Shown: one piece after another, positions 9,605-19,699 of the stretch | How positions within the stretch are numbered: the stretch's first letter is position 1 | How the letters are laid out: every line of letters begins with the position of its first letter | NCBI GenBank assembly: GCA_012064415.1 | Contig: SSNU01000056.1 | Coordinates: 8,363 to 54,920, forward strand | Source: Gyrodactylus bullatarudis | Lineage: Eukaryota; Platyhelminthes; Monogenea; Gyrodactylidea; Gyrodactylidae | Direction: 5' to 3' | Length of the DNA stretch: 46,558 bases | Program-made: the position numbers and the translations under genes | Notes under the pieces: model-generated | Databases searched by the model: none | Told to the model about the DNA's origin: nothing | What the model saw: the letters and a program-made list of their open reading frames with translations, nothing else

Positions 9605-10140
9605 GACATAAAAGTAGACTGAAAAAATCCTGATGAGTTTTCATTAGAGCTGCGAAAATGCCATTTTTACCATTTTTAAAGCAGAGTAAGAAATTTTATT
9701 TCCTTTATTTTCATTGTATCAGAAATTTCATGAGTTGAAGCATAAGCTGGGAATTTTCGCCATTTTTTTGCAATGTTGAATTTAATGCCCCCTTTTTTCA
9801 ATTTTAAGCCCTTTTTTGCCCTAATCATGGTTGTCACTAAGATAGTTTTCGATACAAAATTTTTGATAAAAAACCATCCCAAGGCTTAAAATTCTATTTC
9901 ATCTTCGTGAAATCTCCAAAGCTTGTCTGATTCATGTAAAAATAACATTGGTCATTAGGAGTGGTTCACAATAATGAAAAAATTATAATTTTGAGATGCT
10001 TGGCATATCATTCGAAAGAGAATTTAATGCAGATTTTATTGGTATTACTCTTCATTCTAGCATGAAAATAAACCTGTGACATAATAGTACAAACTGACAG
10101 AATTTTTAGTCATAAAATCCTGTTTTTGGGGTAACTACTC
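9605..10140. other. No secure feature
   Basis: Possibly the 3' part of the hAT element that begins at 10676 on the minus strand, since it contains short GCC-T-rich runs (9770-9830) reminiscent of hAT MITE ends. I could not find the matching terminal repeat. Confidence 0.35.
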
Positions 10141-10676
10141 TTAAGTAGTTTATTCAAGTAGATTTTCATCACTGAAATGTTTACCAGAATCTATATAATA
10201 CTGCATTTTTGAAAAACTTCTTCCAACATCAGCTGAAGTTGGTTGGGCTCTGTTTAGAAGATCCAAATCAATTGGATTCAGATTATTTTTTTTCCTCTGC
10301 ATAGTTTGCACTCAAGACGGGAATCTTTTATGAGGACGAACTCATCTGGGAACTCTTGAGCAAACTTCGACATAATGAATAATGAAGTTTGTTTATTAAG
10401 AATAATGCATTCATTTGAATAAGTTATTCCCATTGGCTGTTTATCGAGTCCCCCACAAAAATAAAATATAATTCAGACAAGGAAAAAATTTAATTTGATT
10501 CAGTCCCCTAAAAGAACAATCCAAAACTAAAATAGGCAAAAAAAGGCAATCCCTGCCTAAAAAGGCAAAATTATCTCGGCTATTAATACATCTAGGGAAA
10601 AAAGGATTGGATTTTTAGTCGTTTCTTTCTGTTCTAGACTGTCAAAAAAGGCGAAAAAGGCATTTTGGTCGCCCTA
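10140..10676 (-). mobile_element. hAT transposon deletion derivative
   Basis: The end at 10676 reads TAGGGCGACCAAAATGCC on the minus strand, identical to the left end of the 582-bp hAT MITE at 27152, and the two stay alike over roughly the first 250 bp. Downstream on the minus strand is a start (ATG at 10373) with EFPDEFVLIKDSRLECKLCRG, which looks like a degenerate BED-type zinc finger start. A stop follows, and almost directly after it AQPTSADVGRSFSKMQYY and FSDENLLE, the hAT C-terminal dimerisation motif. The whole catalytic middle is missing. Such internally deleted copies are how hAT MITEs arise. Confidence 0.72.
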
Positions 10677-10679
10677 CTT

Positions 10680-11250
10680 ATTAATATAAACCATTATTGT
10701 AAAATAAATTAAAGAATTTAAAAATTGGTGCTGCTCTAAATGTGAATTTACGAGCATCGAGTTATAAAATGATAATTACAGGCTGTAAGAATTATAATTA
10801 TAATTATCATTTCTAATTACACTTCATGTTTTTTTAATTTTTACTTTGTACACAGAAAATAATAAAATCAATGCCAACATTCCTTTATTTAATTCTCAAT
10901 CACTTATTCTTTACTTAGCTCTTTTTTATAATTTTCGTACAAAATGTTTAGTATTCATTTTTATAAACTTTTTTATGCATAATATGTATTGCAAATTGCG
11001 TCGTATACTAGATGAATCTATTGCAGACTAAAAGTTGGGACTATTTATATAATTAATTTTTGACCTCTAATTTCCTAAAATGACAAACGCGAAACGATTA
11101 AATGCTTTGCAAAAATTTTAAAAACATGAGATGCTTCAACATGGTGAAAGCTTGAGAAACGTTTCAGTATGAATGTTACGGTCAAACAGGTTAGAAAAAT
11201 TTCCTCCAATGGACTTAATCTGAGCAATTATGACCGTTGTTGAGGATCTC
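10680..11250. other. AT-rich stretch with one weak helix-turn-helix-like reading
   Basis: Around 11090-11200 a plus-strand reading (RLNALQKF, then HEMLQHGESLRNVSV) faintly resembles the N-terminal helix-turn-helix of Tigger transposases. It has stops and no partner segment, so I do not call a gene. The rest shows nothing. Confidence 0.3.
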
Positions 11251-12590
11251 AAGAAGCCTTATTGAATCAAGTTATAGAATATGCAAACCTGTAGTTAAGG
11301 TCGGCAACTGCAAATAAATACCGCTGATGAAAACTAAGATTCTTCACCACTTCTTCGTCCATGTCCGGCATATCAACATCAAGGGAAGGTTTTCAGGAAT
11401 TTCTTTAATAGATTTGCCTATTTCACCTTGAATTTAAAAATTAGTTATTTGGTACTTTCCTGAAAATGCTTCAGGACCATAAGCTCGTCCATCGATGGTG
11501 AAAAATACCGCCTTCAAAACTAGTTCGAGTGTGTAGTTGACATACAAACCAGGAAAGAGGGCTATGTAGAATACCTTCTAGTTGGATTATGGTTCCTCTG
11601 ATTTCACCAATATTGGCATTAGTTCCATCACAGATCACTGCTTTCAAAGAAGAAACTGAATCTGTGTTCTGCAAAGGTTTCAATATGGCCTGCTGTAATG
11701 ATAGAGAAGAGCCATCTGGAGTTACTAAGGAATCTACGAAGCTATCACCAGGTTGTGCCACCAGAACAAGATTATTTTCTTTCGTCCGTTTTTTCTGGTA
11801 TACGTGAGTTTCATTCTTGCGAGAATCAAATTCCAAAAATTCAATCTTCAAGTTCTTTCTTAATCTTCTTGAAAGTTCTCTGGCTGACATAAACTTATGG
11901 GGAGAAAATAGCAAGGATAGAGGCATACAAATTAAGAATATAGCAGGTTACATTCACTGATATATGGTGTTGAATGCATTTTTCAACAATTTGCACTAAT
12001 TGAGATTTTCGTAATGAACAATAAAAAGGGGATTGCTCCTCTTCTGTTGAAGATTCTTCGTAATCAATCTTAGCGCGAGGAGGATTGTGCCTTGGGCTAG
12101 GTACAAATGGTTCTCCGGAGGTAACTGGGTCACCAGAACCTGAAGATGAAGGTTGTGGTCTGCTTGAAGCTACTCCACTTGTGTTTGAGAGGTTTAATAA
12201 AGAGTTTTCCGAATTTGGCAATTGTTCTCTAATAACATGAGTTTCATGTATTCTCGTTTGAGACTCAATTGGGCAGATTTCTCCAATCGGACAGCGGCAT
12301 TTTGGAATAAAGGCTAGAGAAAGTATTAGGAGATCGCCTCTTCTGTTTTCTCTTCTGCAATAGCTCTCTCAATTTACTCTCGATTCTCTCATCCGAAATA
12401 ATTGGGATTTGAAATGTGCTGTAGAGATTTTTGACTTTTTCACATTCATATTGAAGGCTTTCTTCAAAAACAACTGCTACTTGATCTTCCTGTTAAGAGC
12501 AAATAGTGTCTCATAACTTGTTCATTTGCAGGCAATTGGTTGATTTCAATAAGCTCCGGTTTTTCGAGATTTTTTAATAAATCCATGGTA
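11250..12590 (-). pseudogene. Decayed gene of an unnamed, probably mobile-element-linked family
   Basis: Minus-strand pieces in order: MDLLKNLEKPELIEINQLPA, FEESLQYECEKVKNLYSTFQ, SDERIESKLRELLQKRKQKR, a serine/proline-rich stretch (SSRPQPSSSGSGDP), LSRRLRKNLKIEFLEFD, KAVICDGTNANIG, WFVCQLH, AVFFTIDGRAYGPEAFSGKY and DMPDMDEEVVKNLSFHQRYL. From memory the blocks DGTxxNxG, PLxWFVCxLH, GPxxFSG and the late D-L-S-x-x-Q-x-Y block recur together in long uncharacterised proteins of arthropods and other animals that occur in many copies. I know no assigned function. Several frameshifts separate the pieces, so this copy is dead. Confidence 0.5.
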
Positions 12591-12599
12591 ATAGATGTT

Positions 12600-13085
12600 A
12601 TCCTTTATGTTAAAAATAAAATGCTAATATTAACAAATCATATTCATTGATAAACATAAACAAGTTTGATGAGAATAGATAGATTAGAATATTCTTATAT
12701 ATATTCAGCAGTTAATTAATTCAACATTTTTAATAGCTGATAATTAAATACGTTTTTGAATTATTACTCATTAATTGATTTTTTCAGCAAACTACTTGAA
12801 AGTAAAACCCAATTCCAGCTCAAAATTAATTCTTGGAAATCTTCTGTCTATTATGTCACAAGTTTAAAAAATTATTTGACCGATACTTCTATAAATGAAA
12901 ATAAATGATTTTAAGCGTAGAATGAGAGCAGACCCCAAGCAAAATTTCGAAATTTTTATTTATGTTACTCGTACTATTTGGTCAGACATATCATGTCAAG
13001 TCATACAATCAAGAAGAATATTTTAGCTCATCCCGAGCTTGAGTTGACAAAAATTCCAGTAACTATTTTCTGTAAACACTTGTTT
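12600..13085. other. No recognised feature
   Basis: AT-rich. A possible splice acceptor (TTTTTTTTAG, about 13083-13092) just before the piggyBac piece is the only signal I saw. Confidence 0.4.
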
Positions 13086-13253
13086 TTTTTAGTCTTTATT
13101 GATCACGACATGATTGGCGATATAACTCGTTACTCCAACAAGTACATGGAGCACATGAATTCAGCTATTTCTAAAATCAATACAGATGAAATACGTAAAT
13201 GGATAGGGATACTTCTTTTTTTCGGAGTTTCAAAGCAAAAAAACATGTAACTT
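13085..13253 (+). pseudogene. piggyBac-like transposase N-terminal fragment
   Basis: Reads DHDMIGDITRYSNKYMEHMN, then TDEIRKWIGILLFFGVSKQK and N-M before a stop. These are the entry blocks of the piggyBac transposase domain and match the minus-strand copy at 9230-9600 nearly block for block. The pyrimidine-rich run ending in AG just upstream may be a splice acceptor. The coding sequence ends where the catalytic core should begin, so this is truncated. Confidence 0.75.
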
Positions 13254-13254
13254 C

Positions 13255-13905
13255 AAGAATTATCGAGTAATAACTTGGTTCAAAGTTGTATGTACACTAA
13301 ACTTCCTAGAAAATGTATTATCCGAAAAATAATCGATCGAAATATTTCTACCTGATTACTCATGAGTATGACCATTAATTTTCAAAAATATTTTTAGAAC
13401 CTCGTGTGTTCTGAAGCGCCAAATAAGGCTTGAACTTCACAATAAAAAAATAAAAATTTGTAGTTTAGCTAATATCACTATGCTCTTGCCTCTAAACCTT
13501 TTTCCATTAATCTAGCTCCATTAATAAGCGAAATATAGTTTTTTCGTTCTACATCAATAAAAATAACTCCATCCGATGCAGAATGAAAAGTTGTTTCACT
13601 TGCCTAAATTTCATGCATCAATATCATAATCGGTGAAAACTAGACGAGTTCAAAGTTGATATGATCGGGATTTTCGTTTTCGAATGGAAATCGATAAAAT
13701 TCCATTTTTAATCTGACTTTAATTATGCACCCCTGTTTTTTCTTACCGATGACGTCATATCATGTAAGCTTTGTCATGTAGGGAGACCCCCGTTCTTATT
13801 CTAATAATTCTTTAATTTCACTTCTTCATTAATTGCAGGTTGACTTGAAGCTGCATTGATTTTCACATCTTTTACACTAATTAAGGGTTGGCTCATAATT
13901 TGATT
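13255..13905. other. No recognised feature
   Basis: No similarity or repeat structure found. The sequence is AT-rich with short unrelated reading frames. Confidence 0.45.
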
Positions 13906-13906
13906 A

Positions 13907-14345
13907 TCAACTATAATTTAACTTCTCGGATTGTTCAATTGCCACCAACTCTACATTAGTTGCTTGGGATGCACTCTGCTCTTGTGAACTTTGATTATCG
14001 GCTACAGCCAACTTTTCTGAGATTTCAATTTTGTTTCCACTTGAGCATTGTGTTGAGCTGAATTTGGGAGGGGGAAGGACTGAAGGTTTGAGAATTCTTC
14101 CGATCTTTGCCAATTGTTTACCCTTAATGAATCTGTCCCGGCCTGTGATGCCTAGGTTCGAGGCTATCATTTTCTGTACACACAAATTTGGCTTCAATTT
14201 CGAAATGAAATGGGTTTCCGCGCTCGTCAAATCGTTCTCCCTCGCGCGACTCGAAAGGCTTTGGTCAACTTGGTAGAGAATTGAGAAGTTTCCTTCGTCC
14301 GCTACGTGCCCTGTTTCGTGTAGGTGGTGTTGGAAAAACATTCAA
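13907..14345 (-). pseudogene. Penelope-like GIY-YIG C-terminal fragment
   Basis: A 144-codon minus-strand frame. It begins inside the GIY-YIG endonuclease domain (HLHETGHVADEGNFSILYQV), continues through AETHFISKLKPNLCVQKM, which is the conserved end of the domain in Penelope-like elements, and finishes with a low-complexity tail rich in serine and glutamine. The first half of the nuclease, with the GIY and YIG motifs, is missing at 14345. It lies head to head with the reverse transcriptase piece that starts at 14539 on the plus strand. Confidence 0.8.
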
Positions 14346-14538
14346 ATTGATTGAATGTCATTTCTAAAACTTTAATGGTATTGAAATTTATATCTTGATC
14401 AAAAAAGTTCGAAAATTCATTTTCTGCTAGTGTTTGTTATTACTTGCGTCATTTTCAGAAAAGTACTGAATGTATCATGAAGACTTTACCATCGTGTTTT
14501 AGTATAAGTTTTAACAAATAAAATTTTAATAGATAGAA

Positions 14539-15543
14539 ACATGAGAATACCATGTAAAATCTATGATAAAACACCTATTAATTTTGAAATAAGAAAGGCA
14601 GATGAAGCCATAAATCAAATCTTCACTCGAACGTGACACATGAAATTGAAACCGAAGGAAAACCGTTCTTCGATTTCAATAGGAAAAACTCTGACGTCTC
14701 TAATGCATACATAGAGAAACAATGCAGAGAATTATTAGAAAAAGGAATATCAAGATATCCTGACGCACCAAAGCTGAAAAAGTACCACTACGACGTTCTA
14801 TCAAAGCTGAGGGAAAATCCCAACGTTCTACTATGCCATCTTGACAAAGGAACAGGCATCGCATTGGTGGACAAGACGGACTACCTGTCAAAAGGAAAAC
14901 TCCTCCTAGCGGATAGGTAAAGATTTCTTCTCGTCGATGCAGTTCAAACTGAGAAAAGATTGAAAGGTTTCACAAAGGCAATACACAGCAAGATAACATC
15001 GCTAGAGGAAAGAGGTTTGATCAACGAAGATGAAGCCAACTCAATGCGGAAAAATGACGCGGAAATCAGTCGTTTGTACTTGCTCCCAAAAGTCCACAAA
15101 GAGTCTACCGACTTGACGTCCAGGCCAATTCTAAAAATGTCATCCAGTCCCCAGCATCTCCTCGTGAAGTGGTTCAAAACTGTTGCCTTTAAGAAACCAA
15201 GTTTGTGAATACTCAGTGTCCAATTCAAGAGATGTTGTTTCCAAGCTCAGAGACACCAACTTTGATGACAGCCAGATGATCTCTGTTCACAAACGTGCCA
15301 ATCAAGGAGACATTTAAGTTTATAATGAACCAAATATCTAAGTATCCCTCTTTATGTAGTGTTCCGCTGGAAATAGTCAAAGATCTCATATACATTACGG
15401 TCGTCAATATCGATTTCAAATTTGGAGGGCTATACTACAAGGTTGATGGAGTCGCAATGGGAAGTCCAGTAGGCCCACTCCTCGCTGATATGTTTCTAGC
15501 ATCCCTTGAACGGGAACCAATGCAGCAGATGATCAGTAGTAAT
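14539..15543 (+). pseudogene. Penelope-like reverse transcriptase, N-terminal half, frameshifted
   Basis: From an ATG at 14539 the pieces run RKADEAINQIFTRT (stop), PNVLLCHLDKGTGIALVDKT near 14817-14880, LYLLPKVHKEST near 15075, then SRPILKMSSSP near 15117, VVNIDFKFGGLYYKVDG and VAMGSPVGPLLADMFLASLE near 15450-15510. This is the order of Penelope-like reverse transcriptase blocks up to the one that precedes the YVDD active site; the sequence breaks off at 15543, so the active site is lost. At least two frameshifts and several stops are present. The closest relative in the window is the piece at 35601. Confidence 0.85.
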
Positions 15544-15689
15544 TAAAATAAAATTTTTCTGTCTATTTGAGGTCTCGTAGAATCAGTCCTGAACACAATA
15601 AATTTTTATATTAATCCTGAATAACACTGTCAAAAAAAAATTTCCAAAAAAGTAATAGGGTATGATCCATGTTTTTGATATATTTGGTA

Positions 15690-15910
15690 TAACTAAACAG
15701 GTTTGGATATTGAGATGCTATGGAGTGAAGAGTTCGGCAATGATCTAGTCAAGAATTCAATGTCGATTTCGAGATTCAAAGTCATCAAGAGGGTCCTTAG
15801 ATTTGATAACAAATTCTCGAGAGAAAAGTCAGTCACAAGAGACAGACTAGCTCCAATAAGAATATTTTTCGAACATTTTATTAACTGTAAAATTACACGC
15901 CAAGTGAAAA
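15690..15910 (+). pseudogene. piggyBac-like transposase fragment, second lineage
   Basis: Reads LWSEEFGNDLVKNSMSISRF, KVIKRVLRFDNKF and TRDRLAPIRIFFE: the LW, LRFDN and PIR blocks of the piggyBac transposase domain. It covers the same part as 9230-9430 but differs at many positions, so it is another lineage. It could be the continuation of the N-terminal piece at 13085-13253 if the Penelope-like copies between them inserted later; that is a guess. Confidence 0.72.
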
Positions 15911-16630
15911 CATTGATGAACAATTGGGTGTCCTACGAAGGTATATATTCCATCCATTTTTTGAACCTTTAGAACTGTTTTTGAGGATTAATAAAAATTA
16001 AAGATCAAAGTCTTAGTAAGATCTAAAACGATAAAATCATAATTTTGAAAAATTTTTTTAACGTATTATTATTTGAGGCCCTTATAACCATGAGGATTTA
16101 AGCGATTTAGGTAGAGCTATCATCATACCAATATCTGTTGTAGCAGTCAGTTTTTTAATTTGCAAAAATTGCTTTGATATGATAAAAAATGCATGGGGGC
16201 CTTAAAAGCCCCCAAATGTCGTTTCTACGATTTTTAATAACTATCGTTCTAGGGTTAATTGATGGTTGTTACAATGTACTAAGGACTAAAGTCGAAAAAT
16301 CAATAATGATATTTCCTTCATTAAATTAAATATTTGGGAAATTTACACTTGCAGTATCATTTTTTTTCGTTTATTTCAGTTACAGTACGACAGTCATTAT
16401 TTTTCACTCAGTATCAATAGATTAAATAATTTCAGTAACAGTAGAATATACCAACAGTATACTTCAAATGCTCCAATTTAACTTGAAACTGATACAAGTT
16501 GTCAAACAAGATGGAATTACAACACGTTGTGGATCGCTTTCTTTTTCTACTTGTCTTGTTGTTGTATAAGCTTTGAAAGAAATCATCGGCTGTGTGTTGT
16601 TCTGGTTGCAGCCTAGTTTCTTTGAGTTGC
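15910..16630. other. Mostly unassigned; one short Helitron match
   Basis: At 16091-16120 the sequence GAGGATTTAAGCGATTTAGG and the following GTAGAG agree with the Helitron coding region at 32190-32216 (HDDLSDLGR), with the flanks diverging quickly. It is either a short Helitron scrap or chance. Nothing else recognised. Confidence 0.35.
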
Positions 16631-17400
16631 GTGATTTAAAAACATCTGGATATAGTCCTTGCGGTGACGTCCTCCCATGCTTGAGCAGCCATTTGACAGC
16701 ATCTGTAGATGCTTATTGATTTTTCCACCAAGTCGAAGTTTCTAGCTCTCTCGTTGAACCTTTCCATTCTCTTTTCTTCTAGTAATCGTCTGTATCCAGC
16801 CTTCCAGGATCGACCGATACCCACGTCGATCGGTTGTGTAACAGGAGTTGAATTTGCAGGGAAGAAAGTTCAAGTTTGGAAGATGCTCTGAGAACTGTCT
16901 TACTGCAGTTTTGTGAAAAGAAACACCATCCATAAAAAGTATCCTTTCTCGATTGTCTTGAATTAGCATATCATTTAGGTCTTTGAGAATACGCCACATA
17001 ATTTCTGTATTCATCCACGCATTCTCATGACTCATAAATAAATGGATGTTCTGAAAAAATCATTCAATTAATAAAAATTTTGTTTCGAGTGAGATGTAAG
17101 TTCTTACCTTGATTTAAAGGCAACCAGCGGTGAGCACGACTCTTACCAATAATAATCAATTTGGATTTTTCTCCGACAGAATTAACCAGGCAAACAGCTG
17201 TCTATCTGGTTCTATTGTCCTTAACAGTTATAGATTGTTTCCTATAGATAAAAATTGAATAACTCACCAATAAGTTGAGAACTCTTCTCAGGAGCTTGTT
17301 TCAAGACCCAGGGCACTTCATCTGGGTTAAAGATGTTATTTTCTTCATACAACTCTTCAATTTGATTAAAATCTAAAATTTCGCCATTAATTCTATGACT
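16630..17400 (-). pseudogene. Tigger-like transposase pseudogene
   Basis: Minus-strand reading gives the whole DDE core in broken form: IEELYEENNIFNPDEVPWVL with the first aspartate (about 17310), an intron donor GTGAGT after QLIG (about 17267), GEKSKLIIIGKSRAHRWLPL, ERILFMDGVSFHK with the second aspartate (about 16930), NLNFLPCKFNS, then a frameshift to PVTQPIDVGIGRSWKAGYRR with the third aspartate, and YRCCQMAAQAWEDVTARTIS. All three catalytic residues survive, but the frame breaks before the third. The C-terminal block matches 8825-8950. I see no terminal repeats. Confidence 0.8.
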
Positions 17401-18060
17401 GGTATACTTACATCTTCGCTAAAAGGAATTTTCGTAGAAAGATGTCACGGGGTTCCATCTACGTTTCTTGAGTCCTTCCAAACACGCTGGCTTTACGTGG
17501 TTGATGTTTTTTACCGATGTTATAGACTACGCAAGGTAATTGTCGAAATGTCAATGCAAGCAAAATTGGCTGGTGTTGAAAAAAGAGGATATTTGACAGT
17601 AAGACAACTGCAAGTTATTGGCGAGATCCTCCTGAAGAATTTTCTGACCTGATGGAAGGACATTCATACTCGACAATCGATCAGATTATTCCATTTCTCA
17701 TTTTTATTCAATGACACTGCCAAAATTTGATTGCCAATAAATCCATTACCCGAGAAGCTCTTAAGTGTGTCAGTGTCATAAGTCGTCTCCTTGAAGTGGC
17801 GTATCCACAAGCTGGACGCTCCTATATGACATAGGTTATGGGTAGGGTGGAAAATAAATGGAATAAAATATTGAAAAATATCTTAAAAATGACTCATCAA
17901 AAAAAATGTTTACACTATAATTTGGCCTTTATGCCCTTGTTAAAACTCTTTAATTACTCTTTTTCTGTGAATACGTGAGATAAGGTTTAAGCATCACAAT
18001 CTATATTCATAAACTACAGAATTATATAACTAGATCTTTGAAATTAAAAAATATTTATTC
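17400..18060. other. Unassigned; may hold the decayed 5' half of the Tigger relic
   Basis: This is upstream of the Tigger pseudogene on its strand, where its DNA-binding segments should lie. I could not read a convincing helix-turn-helix in any frame. Nothing else recognised. Confidence 0.35.
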
Positions 18061-18575
18061 GACGACTAAAAGAACGAAAAATTTCAAGCTTTAAACCTGT
18101 TGGAAGCTGGCTATAGTTTACGAAAAGTTGCAAGAGAGATTGGATGTAGTTATCAAATAATTATGTATATCAATAAACCAAGAAAAAGAGGTCGAAAGAG
18201 CTTGATTTCGAACGCATTGGGAAAAAAATTTAATTTCTTGCAACTAAAAAAAGGTTTTCATCCTCTCAGATAAAATCCAGTTGATTTGTAGTGCAGGATC
18301 TATTCAGCGTTATTTGAAAAAATGTTCAAATATCTATTGGGGGAAACCCAAAAGCGTTCCCAATCTCAAAAATAAAGATTTTGTAAAGTTATGGACAACT
18401 GATAAAATTGTTCAAAACCAAGATTGATCAAAAATATTTTTTTCAGATAAGAAAAAATTTAATTTAGATAGTCCTGATGGATTAACATCATGCTGGATTG
18501 ACAAATCTTTGCCAAAACCTACACGCATCAAGAGAGGTTTCGGTGGCGGGAGTGTAATGGTTTGGGGATTCATGA
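18060..18575 (+). pseudogene. Tc1/mariner-like transposase relic
   Basis: Plus-strand pieces: ALNLLEAGYSLRKVAREIGC (paired-type helix-turn-helix), NKPRKRGRKSLIS (GRKR-like linker), then after several frame changes FFSDKKKFNLDSPDG and FGGGSVMVWGFMTS, the block after the first catalytic aspartate in Tc1 transposases. The sequence stops at 18575, exactly where the Penelope-like inverted repeat begins, so the relic was cut by that insertion. It is a different lineage from the Tc1 element at 23661. I did not find its second half beyond 19400. Confidence 0.75.
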
Positions 18576-18783
18576 CAAGTCTATGATATATAATTACAGT
18601 TATTTTAGTTCATTGTTCATGTATTAGAACTAAATGATAAAGTTTTGTTTTTGTATTGTCAAAGTTAGTTCTGAGAGAAGTACCTCGTTATCTTCTTTAG
18701 TTCTTGGTTACCTTCTGTTAAGTCCCTATTTCTCGGTCTAAGTTTTATCGTGGGTTGGGAATTAACTGTTATCTCTCTGTTTT
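18576..18783 (-). repeat. 208-bp inverted repeat, left copy (Penelope-like 3' end)
   Basis: Reverse complement of 19193-19400 with the same length and only a few substitutions seen. It contains the last codons and the 3' untranslated end of the element. Contains the pair TTTAGTTC/GAACTAAA that can form an 8-bp hairpin. Confidence 0.9.
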
Positions 18784-19095
18784 CTTCGTTCGTGTTTGTG
18801 GCCTTTAGAGTTGCTCTAGGTAGGGTGAGAGGTTTGACGGCTGTTTTTTGGACACAGAGGTTAGGTCTTTCTTTTTCAATGAATAAAGCTTCTGCTGTCT
18901 TGAGATTTTTCCCTGGTTGTCTATATAAGATTTCAAAGTTTAATGGGGAAACTTTTTCTGGACAAGGTCTCAGGTGTTCTCTAATAGAAGTGGTCCCAGT
19001 GTAGAGATGTTCATTTACTCTTTCTTCCAGGCGTCTATAGGTATAGCCTATGTATTCCGAGTTGCAGAAACATCTAAACTTATAGACCACATGTG
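18576..19095 (-). mobile_element. Penelope-like 3' end with GIY-YIG endonuclease
   Basis: A 141-codon minus-strand frame (19090-18665) holds a nearly complete GIY-YIG domain: MVYKFRCFCNSEYIGYTYRR (the GIY and YIG equivalents), LEERVNEHLYTG (the conserved arginine block), NFEILYRQPG, and AEALFIEKERPNLCVQK with the conserved glutamate. A hydrophilic tail follows to the stop. The rest, down to 18576, is the 3' untranslated end. GIY-YIG nucleases nick the target during insertion of Penelope-like elements. The reverse transcriptase is missing: 5' truncated. The untranslated end is repeated in inverse orientation at 19193-19400. Confidence 0.85.
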
Positions 19096-19192
19096 TCAGT
19101 TTTAATGGGTCTATTTGTTAAAATGATCTAATTTTAAGTTTTATAAAATGAATCAATTAAAGATAAGGCTGTAGAACAGTGGAAACCGTATC

Positions 19193-19400
19193 AAAACAGA
19201 GAGATAACAGTTAATTCCCAACCCACGATAAAACTTAGACCGAGAAATAGGGACTTAACAGAAGGTAACCAAGAACTAAAGAAGATAACGAGGTACTTCT
19301 CTCAGAACCAACTTTGACAATACAAAAACAAAACTTTATCATTTAGTTCTAATACATGAACAATGAACTAAAATAACTGCAATTATATATCATAGACTTG
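19193..19400 (+). repeat. 208-bp inverted repeat, right copy (Penelope-like 3' end)
   Basis: Same sequence as 18576-18783 in the opposite orientation. Directly after it the plus strand carries a promoter-like module and a Penelope-like reverse transcriptase, so the right copy probably acts as the first part of a partial tandem (pseudo-LTR) arrangement known for Penelope-like elements. Hairpin arms at 19342-19349 and 19365-19372. Confidence 0.88.
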
Positions 19401-19535
19401 CCTACAAAATACCCTCACACAATGTACAAATACACCCCACTCACTGTACCTCGCCCCACAACAATAGTATATGTACTACACACAAAAAACCTCAAACCCA
19501 TAGTATTACATGGAAAGTAATACAGTTGCACACAC

Positions 19536-19617
19536 GCACCCACCTCTGAGGAGGTGGAAAAGAAGAAGGGCCAATCAGATTAAACCTTATCATTTTTGTA
19601 TTTTTTATGTATATAAA
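19536..19617 (+). promoter_or_regulatory. Promoter-like module: hairpin, CCAAT box and TATA box
   Basis: A perfect 7-bp hairpin CCACCTCTGAGGAGGTGG lies around 19539-19556. It is followed by CCAATCAG (19571-19578) and TATAAA (19612-19617), with a spacing of about 35 bp between the boxes. The hammerhead candidate starts a few bases further on. The placement before the Penelope-like reverse transcriptase suggests the promoter of that element. Inferred from sequence only. Confidence 0.5.
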
Positions 19618-19621
19618 TCTG

Positions 19622-19690
19622 GCATGTAAAAGCTGATGAGTATGCCACGAAATAAAGCGCTATTCTTTCAAACAACCTGGCATCGCCTTT
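19622..19690 (+). ncRNA. Hammerhead ribozyme candidate in Penelope-like pseudo-LTR
   Basis: Core CTGATGA (19633-19639), then GTATGCCAC in which GT pairs with AC as a short helix II, then GAAA (19649-19652). TAAAGCGCTA can close a two-pair helix III, TT is the cleavage dinucleotide, and CTTT (19665-19668) pairs with AAAG (19629-19632) as helix I. Penelope-like elements are known to encode hammerhead ribozymes with very short helix III. All core bases are right; the helices are short, so activity is uncertain. Confidence 0.55.
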
Positions 19691-19699
19691 CTTTATGAA

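Noticed and set aside
9631..9665. CTGATGA ... GAAA pair resembling a hammerhead core
   Set aside because: Seventeen bases lie between the two cores with poor pairing, the outer bases do not form helix I, and no Penelope-like tail is present.
11090..11200. Possible helix-turn-helix of a Tigger-like gene
   Set aside because: Weak likeness, stops, and no accompanying domain.
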